In this document: positions 1-5,969 of the stretch, in pieces
Position numbering within the stretch: position 1 is the first letter of the stretch
Layout of the letters: each line of letters opens with the position of its first letter
Notes under the pieces: generated by a model
What the model was told of the DNA's origin: nothing
Seen by the model: the letters and a program-made list of their open reading frames with translations, nothing else
The model's database searches: none
Translations under genes and position numbers: made by a program
Assembly: GCA_003168315.1 (NCBI GenBank)
Contig: PMSP01000178.1
Span: 1-6,062 of the forward strand
Length of the DNA: 6,062 bases
Reading direction: 5' to 3'
Source: Opitutaceae bacterium
Lineage (GTDB): Bacteria; Verrucomicrobiota; Verrucomicrobiia; Opitutales; Opitutaceae

Positions 1-395
1 GGGCCGGCATCAGCCCGGCGCCGAGGGTTTCCGGGGACCTGGGCACGCGCAAGGTGAGCGCCGCGGTCAACTATCGGCTGACAACCAACACGACCTCGTT
101 CACCGTTTCAGCCACCGGCCCGGGATTCATCGTGCTCACGGAGGCCTATGAGCGCGGCAATTTCCGTGTCACCGTCAACGGGAGGCCCACCCCCTACCTC
201 CGCGTCAACGACGCCTTCAAGGCAATCTACGTCGACGGGGCGGGAACCTATGAGGTTCGGTTCGAGTATTGGCCCCGCGGCCTTTCGACGTCGCTTGTCC
301 TGGCCTCGATCGGGATCGGCCTTCTGCTCATGGGGATCGTGGCGGCCCGTTTCCTGTCGGGACCGGAAGCCGAGTCCAGGCCATGGCATGCCTGA
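1..395 (+). CDS. C-terminal part of a YfhO-like multi-pass membrane protein (5' end outside window)
   Basis: The frame is open from base 3 to the TGA at 393-395, giving 130 visible residues; the true start lies upstream, so the GTG at 54 is only an internal Val codon. The visible part has a beta-rich stretch typical of the C-terminal periplasmic/extracytoplasmic domain of YfhO-type proteins: a segment reading FIVLTEAYERGNFRVTVNG, then PYLRVNDAFKAIYVDGAG and TYEVRFEYWP. This matches the family's usual 'vlsE.yypgW.a.vdG...' and 'a.rav.vpaG.h.v.f.Y.P' patterns (from memory). One hydrophobic transmembrane segment follows at about visible residues 94-115 (LSTSLVLASIGIGLLLMGIV), then a short polar tail ending in PWHA. 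YfhO proteins are GT-C-like membrane proteins thought to act in glycosylating cell-surface polymers. The gene faces the polysaccharide operon tail to tail. The family call is inferred from the C-terminal signature only. Confidence 0.72.
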   Translation, partial: AGISPAPRVSGDLGTRKVSAAVNYRLTTNTTSFTVSATGPGFIVLTEAYERGNFRVTVNGRPTPYLRVNDAFKAIYVDGAGTYEVRFEYWPRGLSTSLVLASIGIGLLLMGIVAARFLSGPEAESRPWHA

Positions 396-418
396 GGCGG
401 CGGTGTTCCCGCCATCAG
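392..418. terminator. candidate bidirectional hairpin between convergent genes
   Basis: CTGAGGCGG at 392-400 can pair with CCGCC (409-413) plus TCAG (415-418), giving a 9-bp GC-rich stem with one bulged A (414) and an 8-nt loop (401-408). The stem arms contain the TGA of the left gene (393-395) and the reverse-strand TGA of the right gene (415-417). No T-run follows on either strand, so it is not a classical intrinsic terminator. It may be a weak or Rho-assisted terminator, or a 3'-end stabiliser. A 5-bp alternative stem (399-403 with 409-413) is also possible. Confidence 0.35.
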
Positions 419-2067
419 AGGCTCGCGATCGCCTCGAGCCTCCTGCGATACCGCGCGCCGATGGCCGCAGGGGAAAACCTGTTCTCGATCGTCCTGCGCG
501 CGGCGGCGCCGACGCGCGCGGACTCGGCCGGGTTCCCGACAATCTGCCTCATGATCTCCGAGGCGTGGGTGATGTCGGGTTCGGCCCAGCTTGAGCCCTT
601 GGCATAGGGGCCGTGGTTCTCGGCCAGCTCGACAAGCGAGAAGCGAACGGGATACCCGTTGTCGCGGTCGAGGTACTCCGAGGTGGCCGACCACCCGGTG
701 GCGATGACGGGCTTCCCGAGGTACATGCATTCGGCGACGGCCAGGCCGAATCCCTCGGACCTGTGGAGGGAGACGAAGCAGTCGCAGGCCGCCTCCAGCG
801 AGTAGACGTCGGTGCGGGACAGGGTGGAACTGATGATGATCGTCCCGGGGAGATCACGGACGGCCTCGGACAGCGCCTCAAAGTCGGCCTGGTTCGAGTT
901 CGCGTTCTGGACCTTGATGACGAGCGATGCGCGCGGGCCCGCGAGGCCCGACTTCCGGAACGCCTCGACAACCGCGCGAGGGTTCTTGCGGGCTGTGTAG
1001 GAATTGAGGTCAAAGAGGCAAAGAAAGAGAAAGCGGTCCACGGGGAGGCCGAAGGGGGCGCGAAGCGCGGCCCTGTCCCCCGTGGGCCGCTCGAAGCCGA
1101 TCGCGTGCGCCATGGTGAGGACGGGGAAGGGGGCCTTGAGCGCGATCGACTCGCGGACGAAATCGCTCGGGCACCAGATCTCATCGAAGTAATCGAGCGA
1201 ATGCATCCAGGCGTCGGGGAACTCGGGCAGCTCCCACGCGAAGTAGCCGATGTTGTACTTGTTCTTCCGGAAAGCCGGGCCGTGATGGTGGTCGATGTCG
1301 CGCGCCACGGGAGGGTCGACATGGATGACATTGACCCCGAACGGGTTGTCATCCTGGAGGCGGTCGGCGAAGGTCATGTCCCCAAGGCGGTTGCGGCAAT
1401 TGAGCTTGAGGGGGACGACGGCGATCGGGATCGAGGCTGCGTCCGCGGCCCGAACCATGCAGCGCGCCGACTCGCCGATGCCGAGATCAGCCGTCAGGAA
1501 GCCGACGACATTCATGCCGGTCCGCGAATGGGAACGCGCAAAGGCGGTGGAATACGGGCTCTCCCGCTTCGAGAAGTCGTAGATCGTCTCCCCCGTGCCC
1601 GATTCTATCGCCGAGAGGCGCAGCTGGCGGTTCTTGTTCTGCGCCCTGTAGCGGTGAAGGGGCCCGAGGCGGGTGACCCGGCCAAGCCAGGCGAGGGCGT
1701 TTGTCAGGGAGGCTCCATGGACCTTGAAGAAAAGGACCGAGCCCCTCTGGGCGTACTCCGGGTCGAGGGGGATCGTCGCCTGCCAAGGGCCCGGCGTGCG
1801 GGACGAGACTGTCGTCACGCTGCGCCCGTCCATGAATATCTCCAGCATGGGGAAGCCGGCCTGCAGGCCGGTGGCCTCGGGATGGGCCCTGAACTCGCCC
1901 TTCAGGACCACCTCGGCGACGTTCGCCATGGGGGGCAGCCGGATCGCCGCCGTCTCCCGCATCCAGGCCGAGTCGTTGGCGAACTCGTCAAAGTACACCC
2001 CCGAGTACCGGGTGAAGCGCCTGGCGAAGGCGCCTCCGTAGGGTGGTTCGTGCGGGATCGTGGCCAT
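415..2067 (-). CDS. family-4-type (GT-B) glycosyltransferase with an extra N-terminal beta-sandwich-like domain
   Basis: This 550-residue protein likely transfers a sugar from a nucleotide donor onto a growing surface glycan at the cytoplasmic face of the membrane. Residues about 20-165 are beta-rich with no transferase motif: GVYFDEFANDSAWM, AEVVLKGEFRAHP, MLEIFMDGRSV, GPWQATIPLD and NRQLRLSAIE suggest a carbohydrate-binding-like or ligand-binding sandwich. A linker (about 166-184) leads to the GT-B part, starting MNVVGFLTADLGIGESAR (185-202), where the glycine-rich loop sits. The C-terminal Rossmann lobe holds LNSYTARKNP (354-363) and the retaining-GT EX7E motif EGFGLAVAE (438-446), then GKPVIATGWSATSEY. 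The frame is open to 2256, but the upstream 63 codons are low-complexity Arg/Pro text overlapping the preceding gene. The ATG at 2065-2067 sits 2 nt after that gene's TGA and starts sensible protein. It has no clear Shine-Dalgarno, so translational coupling is likely. Donor and acceptor cannot be read from sequence. Confidence 0.85.
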   Translation of the reverse strand: MATIPHEPPYGGAFARRFTRYSGVYFDEFANDSAWMRETAAIRLPPMANVAEVVLKGEFRAHPEATGLQAGFPMLEIFMDGRSVTTVSSRTPGPWQATIPLDPEYAQRGSVLFFKVHGASLTNALAWLGRVTRLGPLHRYRAQNKNRQLRLSAIESGTGETIYDFSKRESPYSTAFARSHSRTGMNVVGFLTADLGIGESARCMVRAADAASIPIAVVPLKLNCRNRLGDMTFADRLQDDNPFGVNVIHVDPPVARDIDHHHGPAFRKNKYNIGYFAWELPEFPDAWMHSLDYFDEIWCPSDFVRESIALKAPFPVLTMAHAIGFERPTGDRAALRAPFGLPVDRFLFLCLFDLNSYTARKNPRAVVEAFRKSGLAGPRASLVIKVQNANSNQADFEALSEAVRDLPGTIIISSTLSRTDVYSLEAACDCFVSLHRSEGFGLAVAECMYLGKPVIATGWSATSEYLDRDNGYPVRFSLVELAENHGPYAKGSSWAEPDITHASEIMRQIVGNPAESARVGAAARRTIENRFSPAAIGARYRRRLEAIASL

Positions 2068-2069
2068 GG

Positions 2070-3026
2070 TCAATGGGAGATCATATTCTGCCAGCGGGCG
2101 AGCTCCACGTCGATCGCGCCGTCGAGCGCGGCGAGCGCGATCGGCGGGGGGTCGCGCCGCAGGCGCGCGAGATAGAGGGCCATCCAGAGCGCGTCGCCCG
2201 TGTCGGGGAAATCCCGGGGCTCCGGGACGACCGCGCGGAAGTGGTTCCAGGCCCATTGCCGGCTCGCGACCACCGCGAGCTCCCGGCGCCAGCGCAGGAC
2301 AAGCCGCATCGTGTTCTCCTCGTCCCTCAGCTTGCGCCCGGGCGACGCACTCACGTGGTGGAGGACCCGGCTTCCCAGGGCGACGGCGTTCCTGAGCCCG
2401 AGGGCGCTCGCGCGCAGGGACAGGTCGACGTCCTCGCAGCCGTTCACATAGGACTCGTCGAAGCCCCCGAGGCGGATCCAGGTGTCCCTGCGAACGAGGA
2501 GGCAGGCGCCCGTCGCCGCGAAGACGCGGCGCACCGGCCGCAGAAGGATCCCGGCCCGCGACGGCAGGTGCCGCGCGTGCTCCGGCTTCCCCTTCAGGTT
2601 CACGGTGATTCCCACATGGTCGACCTCCATCGTCGAGGCGTCGATCTGGACGTTCCCGACCACGCCCGCGCGGCGGCCCAGGGACCGGAGGGCCCGCAGC
2701 ATCGGCTGGAGCCAGCCGCGGGGGAGCACGAGGTCGTTGTTGAGGAGCGCAAGGACATCGCCGCGGGCCAGGGCCGCGCCGCGGTTTGTCGCCCCGCCGA
2801 AACCCAGATTGCGCTCGTTCAGGATGACCCGGAAGGGTTCGCCCAAGCCGGCCAGCCAGTCGCGGGTCCCGTCGGTGCTCCCGTCGTCAATGAGGATGAT
2901 CTCGTGGCTAAGGCCCGGCGGAATCGACTCGCGCAGGCTGGCGACCATGGCCTGCGTGTGGGCCACGCAGTTGAAAAGCGGCGTGACGACGCTTAATCGG
3001 GGCGCTCCGGGACTCCTCGTTGGCAC
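2070..3026 (-). CDS. family-2 glycosyltransferase (GT-A), rhamnosyltransferase-like
   Basis: This 318-residue inverting GT-A enzyme is probably cytoplasmic or membrane-associated and adds a sugar to a surface glycan. Visible in order: LSVVTPLFN strand (11-19), DDGSTDGT nucleotide-binding acids (47-54), NLGFGGATNRG (73-83), LNNDLVLP with the DXD-equivalent Asp98, ATGACLLVRRDTW (171-183), and GGFDESYVNGCEDVDLSLR (187-205), whose Glu198/Asp199 supply the usual catalytic-base region, followed by VLHH (221-224). The pattern is that of WbbL/RfbF-like GT2 proteins, many of which use dTDP-rhamnose; given the rml genes just upstream, rhamnose is a reasonable but unproven donor. The C-terminal part (about 230-318) is helical, Arg-rich and not recognised. 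The start is GTG at 3026: AGGAGG lies 9 nt upstream, overlapping the rmlA stop codon. It follows rmlA by 13 nt. Confidence 0.9.
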   Translation of the reverse strand: MPTRSPGAPRLSVVTPLFNCVAHTQAMVASLRESIPPGLSHEIILIDDGSTDGTRDWLAGLGEPFRVILNERNLGFGGATNRGAALARGDVLALLNNDLVLPRGWLQPMLRALRSLGRRAGVVGNVQIDASTMEVDHVGITVNLKGKPEHARHLPSRAGILLRPVRRVFAATGACLLVRRDTWIRLGGFDESYVNGCEDVDLSLRASALGLRNAVALGSRVLHHVSASPGRKLRDEENTMRLVLRWRRELAVVASRQWAWNHFRAVVPEPRDFPDTGDALWMALYLARLRRDPPPIALAALDGAIDVELARWQNMISH

Positions 3027-3035
3027 GGGTTCCGG

Positions 3036-3041
3036 CCTCCT
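3036..3041 (-). promoter_or_regulatory. strong Shine-Dalgarno site for the family-2 glycosyltransferase
   Basis: On the minus strand AGGAGG lies 9 nt before the GTG at 3026 and shares bases with the TAG stop codon of rmlA (3040-3042). It fixes the GTG as the start and suggests the ribosome ending rmlA can reinitiate here. It is the only textbook Shine-Dalgarno among the minus-strand starts in the window. Confidence 0.8.
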
Positions 3042-3915
3042 ATTGCCCGGAGAGGAGCCTTCGCAGGTACTGGCCGTAACTCGACTTGCCGAGCTTGGCG
3101 ATGTTCGACTCCAGGCGGGCGTTGTCGATCCAGCCCTTTCGCCACGCGATCTCCTCGAGGCAGGCGATCTTGAGGCCCTGGCGGTTCTCGATCACGTGGA
3201 CGAACTCCGCCGCCTCCAGGAGCGAGTCGTGCGTCCCCGTGTCCAGCCACGCGGTCCCGCGGCCCAGGATCTCGGCATGGAGGAGGCCCGCCTCCAGGTA
3301 GAGCCGGTTCAGGTCGGTGATCTCCAGCTCGCCGCGCTTTGACGGCTTCAGGCGCCTGGCCAGGGCCACGACCGAGTCGTCGTAGAAGTAGACCCCGGGA
3401 ACCGCGTAGTTCGACCTCGGCTTCTCGGGTTTCTCCTCCAGGGAAAGGACGCGGCCGTCGGCGGCGAACTCGACGACGCCGTAGGCGGAGGGGTTCGCCA
3501 CGTGGTAGCCGAAGATCGTGGCGCCGGCCGTGCGGGCGTTGGCCGAGGTGAACGCCTTGGCAAGGTCCTGGCCGTAGAAGAGGTTGTCGCCGAGGATCAG
3601 GGTGCTCGGGGCGTCGGCGAGGAAGGCGGCGCCTATGATGAAGGCCTGGGCCAGTCCCTCGGGATTCGGCTGGGCGGCATAGTCGAGGCGCATCCCGAGG
3701 TCGGATCCGTCCCCGAGCAGCTGCCTGAAGAGCGGAAGGTCCTGCGGCGTGGATATGACGAGCACCTCCCGGATCCCCGCCAGCATGAGGGCAGAGAGGG
3801 GATAGTAGATCATCGGCTTGTCGTAAACGGGCATGAGCTGCTTGCTCACTGCGATCGTGAGCGGGTAGAGCCGCGTGCCCGAGCCCCCTGCAAGGATGAT
3901 GCCTTTGCGTGTCAT
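3040..3915 (-). CDS. rmlA: glucose-1-phosphate thymidylyltransferase
   Basis: This enzyme joins glucose-1-phosphate and dTTP to give dTDP-glucose and pyrophosphate, the first step of dTDP-L-rhamnose synthesis in the cytoplasm. The 291 residues equal the usual RmlA length (about 290). The nucleotidyltransferase signature GGSGTRLYPLT (10-20) is followed by SKQLMPVYDKPMIYYPLS (24-41) with Lys25, then QPNPEGLAQAF (82-92), ILGDNLFYG with Asp110, EEKPEKPRSNYA (160-171) with Lys162, GELEITDLN (195-203) and WLDTGTHDSLLEA with Asp225. Asp110 and Asp225 fit the two metal-binding acids of the family. The ATG at 3915 begins the conserved N-terminal strand directly; no Shine-Dalgarno is evident upstream. 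It starts 18 nt after rmlB. Family enzymes are typically feedback-inhibited by dTDP-L-rhamnose, which is known from the family and not visible here. It ends with TAG. Confidence 0.97.
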   Translation of the reverse strand: MTRKGIILAGGSGTRLYPLTIAVSKQLMPVYDKPMIYYPLSALMLAGIREVLVISTPQDLPLFRQLLGDGSDLGMRLDYAAQPNPEGLAQAFIIGAAFLADAPSTLILGDNLFYGQDLAKAFTSANARTAGATIFGYHVANPSAYGVVEFAADGRVLSLEEKPEKPRSNYAVPGVYFYDDSVVALARRLKPSKRGELEITDLNRLYLEAGLLHAEILGRGTAWLDTGTHDSLLEAAEFVHVIENRQGLKIACLEEIAWRKGWIDNARLESNIAKLGKSSYGQYLRRLLSGQ

Positions 3916-3933
3916 AGGTGGGATGTCGGGCCC

Positions 3934-5001
3934 TCAGGCCGTCGTGCCAAGCCTCTCCCGCGCGTAGCGCTTCGCCGTGGTCTCGTTGCACCAGGACCGC
4001 TTCTCCACGAACCAGTCGACGGTCTTGGCAAGCCCGGTCTCGAACGACTCCCGGGGACGCCAGCCCAGCTCCCGCTGGATCTTCGAGCAGTCGATGGCGT
4101 ACCTCCGGTCATGTCCCGGGCGGTCCGCGACGAACTCGATCTGCTTGGCGTAGGGCTTCCCGTCCTTGCGGGGCGACCTCTCGTCGAGGAGGGAGCATAT
4201 CATCCTGACGACGTCCAGGTTGGCGCATTCGTTCAGGCCGCCCACGTTGTAGGTCTCGCCCGGGCGTCCCCGCTCCAGGACAAGGGAAATCGCGCGGCAG
4301 TGGTCGGCGACGTACAGCCAGTCGCGGACCTGCTGGCCGTCGCCGTAGACCGGCAGCGACCTGCCGTCCAGCGCGTTCAGGATCACGAGCGGGAACAGTT
4401 TCTCCGGGAAATGGTAGGGCCCGTAGTTGTTGGAGCAGTTGGTCGTCAGCGTCGGCAGCCCGTAGGTATGGTGGTACGAGCGGACCAGGTGGTCGCTCGC
4501 GGCCTTGGACGCCGCATAGGGCGAGTTGGGGGCGAAGGGCGTCTCCTCCGTGAAGGCCGGCTCCTTCGGCCCGAGCGTCCCATAGACCTCGTCGGTCGAG
4601 ATATGCAGGAACCTGAACTCGTCCTTCTCCGGAGCGGGCAGGCCGGACCAGTGGCGCCTCGCCGCATTGAGGATCCGGAGCGTGCCGACCACGTTCGTCT
4701 GCACGAAGGGCTCGGGCGAGTCGATCGACCGGTCCACGTGGCTCTCGGCGGCGAAGTTGACGATGGCGCCGATCCTGTGCTCGGCGAGGAGCGCGAGGAC
4801 CCTCTCCTCGTCGCCAATGTCCCCGTGCACGAAGGAGTAGCGGGCGTCCCCGACCACGTCCGCGAGGTTGGCGGGATTGCCGGCATAGGTCAGCTTGTCC
4901 AGGTTGACGACCCTGGGGATGCCCCTGGATCCGTCGAGAAGGAGGTGCCGGATGAAATTGCTGCCGATGAACCCGCAGCCCCCCGTGACGAGTAGGTTCA
5001 T
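3934..5001 (-). CDS. rmlB: dTDP-glucose 4,6-dehydratase
   Basis: This extended short-chain dehydrogenase/reductase uses bound NAD+ to turn dTDP-glucose into dTDP-4-keto-6-deoxy-D-glucose, the second rhamnose-pathway step. The 355 residues match the family (about 340-360). The Rossmann loop GGCGFIG (7-13), DKLTYAGN (35-42), GDI (60-62) and NFAAESHVDRSI (82-93) are all present. The catalytic set is complete: STDEVYG with Thr136, Asp137 and Glu138, the acids that mark dehydratases rather than simple epimerases, and YAASK with Tyr162 and Lys166. NCSNNYGPYHFPEKLFP and VYGDGQQVRDWLYVADHC line the sugar-nucleotide site. The start is ATG at 5001, 11 nt after the upstream reductase gene; a GAGG sits only 2 nt from the ATG, which is too close for a convincing ribosome site. 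Intact and ordinary. Confidence 0.97.
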   Translation of the reverse strand: MNLLVTGGCGFIGSNFIRHLLLDGSRGIPRVVNLDKLTYAGNPANLADVVGDARYSFVHGDIGDEERVLALLAEHRIGAIVNFAAESHVDRSIDSPEPFVQTNVVGTLRILNAARRHWSGLPAPEKDEFRFLHISTDEVYGTLGPKEPAFTEETPFAPNSPYAASKAASDHLVRSYHHTYGLPTLTTNCSNNYGPYHFPEKLFPLVILNALDGRSLPVYGDGQQVRDWLYVADHCRAISLVLERGRPGETYNVGGLNECANLDVVRMICSLLDERSPRKDGKPYAKQIEFVADRPGHDRRYAIDCSKIQRELGWRPRESFETGLAKTVDWFVEKRSWCNETTAKRYARERLGTTA

Positions 5002-5012
5002 GGCCTCGAGGC

Positions 5013-5885
5013 TCAGGCGGCCTTCCTCCAGGACTTGAGGTCGCGCGCGACCGCCTCGTGCACGGGTGTCAGCTGTATCCCGACCGCGGCAAGCTTCGAG
5101 GAGTCCATGACGCAGTTGGAGCGCGGCGTCTTGGCCGCCACGCTCATGAACTCGGCCTCGCTCGAGAAGAAGGAGAACTCCTTCACGCAGACCCCGGAGC
5201 GGCGGATGAGGTCGACGACCTCCCGGGTCGTCACTTTGCCCGGGTTCGTCACGTTGTAGGTCCCGAAGGGGACTCGCTTTGTCCAGCAGGCGAGGGTCGC
5301 CTCGACGAACTCGTCCAATTCGGAGATCGAGTTCGTCGCCTCGAGGAGCCTTTGGTAGCGCATGAGCTTCGTCAGGTAGTTCCTCGGGTTGTCGACGCCG
5401 TCGAACGGGATCCTCAGCCGCCAGACGAACAGGCCGGGGTGCCCCGCCAGCACCTCCTCCCCGAGGCCCTTCGACCCGCTGTAGAAGGAGCAGTGGTTCG
5501 ACCGGAATGTGAAGTTCGGCGTGTCATTCTCCGCGAACCCGTTCCCGCCGGGGCCGTCGCCGCTGTAGATGCAGCCGGATGAGACATGGCCCCAGGGAAC
5601 CCCGGCCTCCCCGCACGCCTGGGCGATGATTCCGGGCAGCACCGCGTTGCCGAGCAGGCACTCCGCCTTGTGCAGCTCGCAGGCGTCGACGTTGGGCTTC
5701 CCGGTGTAGCCGGCCGCGTTGATCAGGAATTCCGGCCTGTCGCGCAGGAGCGCATCCCGGAGGGTGCCGGCCGCGGAGTAGTCGACCTCGGCGCGCCTCA
5801 GGTTGCGGAAGGCGACGCCCCTGCGCTTGAAGAGCGCCTGGTAGGCCTGGCCCACATACCCGGAGCCTCCTAGTAGATAAATCAT
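5013..5885 (-). CDS. UER1 (NRS/ER)-like nucleotide-sugar 3,5-epimerase/4-reductase; RmlD-superfamily protein
   Basis: This 290-residue Rossmann protein likely converts the RmlB product, 4-keto-6-deoxyglucose nucleotide, to the L-rhamnose nucleotide. The dinucleotide loop is GGSGYVG (6-12). It lacks the bacterial RmlD text after the fourth strand and instead reads NAAGYTGKPNVDACE (56-70), then SSGCIYSG (102-109), ENDTPNF (119-125), YSGSK (135-139), NPRNYLTKLMRY (166-177), YNVTNPGKV (210-218) and TPRSN near the C-terminus. These match, from memory, plant UER1 and mimivirus L780. Tyr135/Lys139 are the reductase pair; Cys105 and Lys173 align with the Cys and Lys reported for epimerisation in Arabidopsis NRS/ER. 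The start is ATG at 5885, where the Rossmann strand begins; an upstream in-frame TTG at 5930 would add 15 unsupported residues. No Shine-Dalgarno is seen at either. Alternative: a plain 4-reductase (RmlD role) with RmlC encoded elsewhere. Confidence 0.82.
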   Translation of the reverse strand: MIYLLGGSGYVGQAYQALFKRRGVAFRNLRRAEVDYSAAGTLRDALLRDRPEFLINAAGYTGKPNVDACELHKAECLLGNAVLPGIIAQACGEAGVPWGHVSSGCIYSGDGPGGNGFAENDTPNFTFRSNHCSFYSGSKGLGEEVLAGHPGLFVWRLRIPFDGVDNPRNYLTKLMRYQRLLEATNSISELDEFVEATLACWTKRVPFGTYNVTNPGKVTTREVVDLIRRSGVCVKEFSFFSSEAEFMSVAAKTPRSNCVMDSSKLAAVGIQLTPVHEAVARDLKSWRKAA

Positions 5886-5969
5886 CGGGGGGATAAGGAT
5901 TAAGCCAATCGAACGTTCCCGCGTAAACAAGGGTTTTCAGGCCGTCGTCCCGGTTCGGGCTGCGTCGCC
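5886..5969 (-). other. 84-bp gap upstream of the reductase gene; possible operon-internal promoter region
   Basis: This is the largest non-coding gap within the minus-strand train. Bases about 5892-5937 are clearly more AT-rich than the flanking genes and hold an 8-bp palindrome GAACGTTC (5911-5918). A TTGTTT (5930-5925) and a CTTAAT further downstream vaguely resemble -35 and -10 boxes, but their 20-nt separation is too long for a good sigma-70 promoter. A promoter serving the reductase-rmlBA-glycosyltransferase genes is possible here but not demonstrated. Confidence 0.25.

Noticed and set aside
613..2175. 520-codon plus-strand open frame opposite the family-4 glycosyltransferase
   Set aside because: It is an antisense shadow: rich in Arg, Gly, Glu and Val with no recognisable domain, and fully explained by the GC-biased third positions of the convincing minus-strand gene.
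2068..2256. 63-codon N-terminal extension of the family-4 glycosyltransferase
   Set aside because: It overlaps the C-terminal coding part of the preceding glycosyltransferase in another frame and reads as Arg/Pro/Ala low-complexity; the ATG at 2067 is the natural start.
2993..3991. 332-codon minus-strand frame overlapping rmlA
   Set aside because: It runs out of frame with rmlA over its whole length; the translation is Arg/Pro/Gly-rich, while the rmlA frame has every family motif.
3502..4995. 497-codon plus-strand open frame opposite rmlB and part of rmlA
   Set aside because: Low-complexity Arg/Gly/Val-rich translation antisense to two clearly conserved enzymes; no family resemblance.
5002..5012. 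Palindrome GCCTCGAGGC in the gap before rmlB
   Set aside because: A ten-base GC-rich palindrome is too short to call an operator or terminator without other support.
5886..5930. TTG start adding 15 residues to the epimerase/reductase
   Set aside because: The added residues lie before the first Rossmann strand, no ribosome site precedes the TTG, and the ATG at 5885 gives the usual family start.
5937..5948. 12-bp match TCAGGCCGTCGT shared with the rmlB 3' end (3934-3945); read through the upstream TAA, it would give the same GTTA ending as RmlB
   Set aside because: A 12-bp match within 6 kb of GC-rich DNA is expected by chance about once or more, and no flanking similarity extends it.
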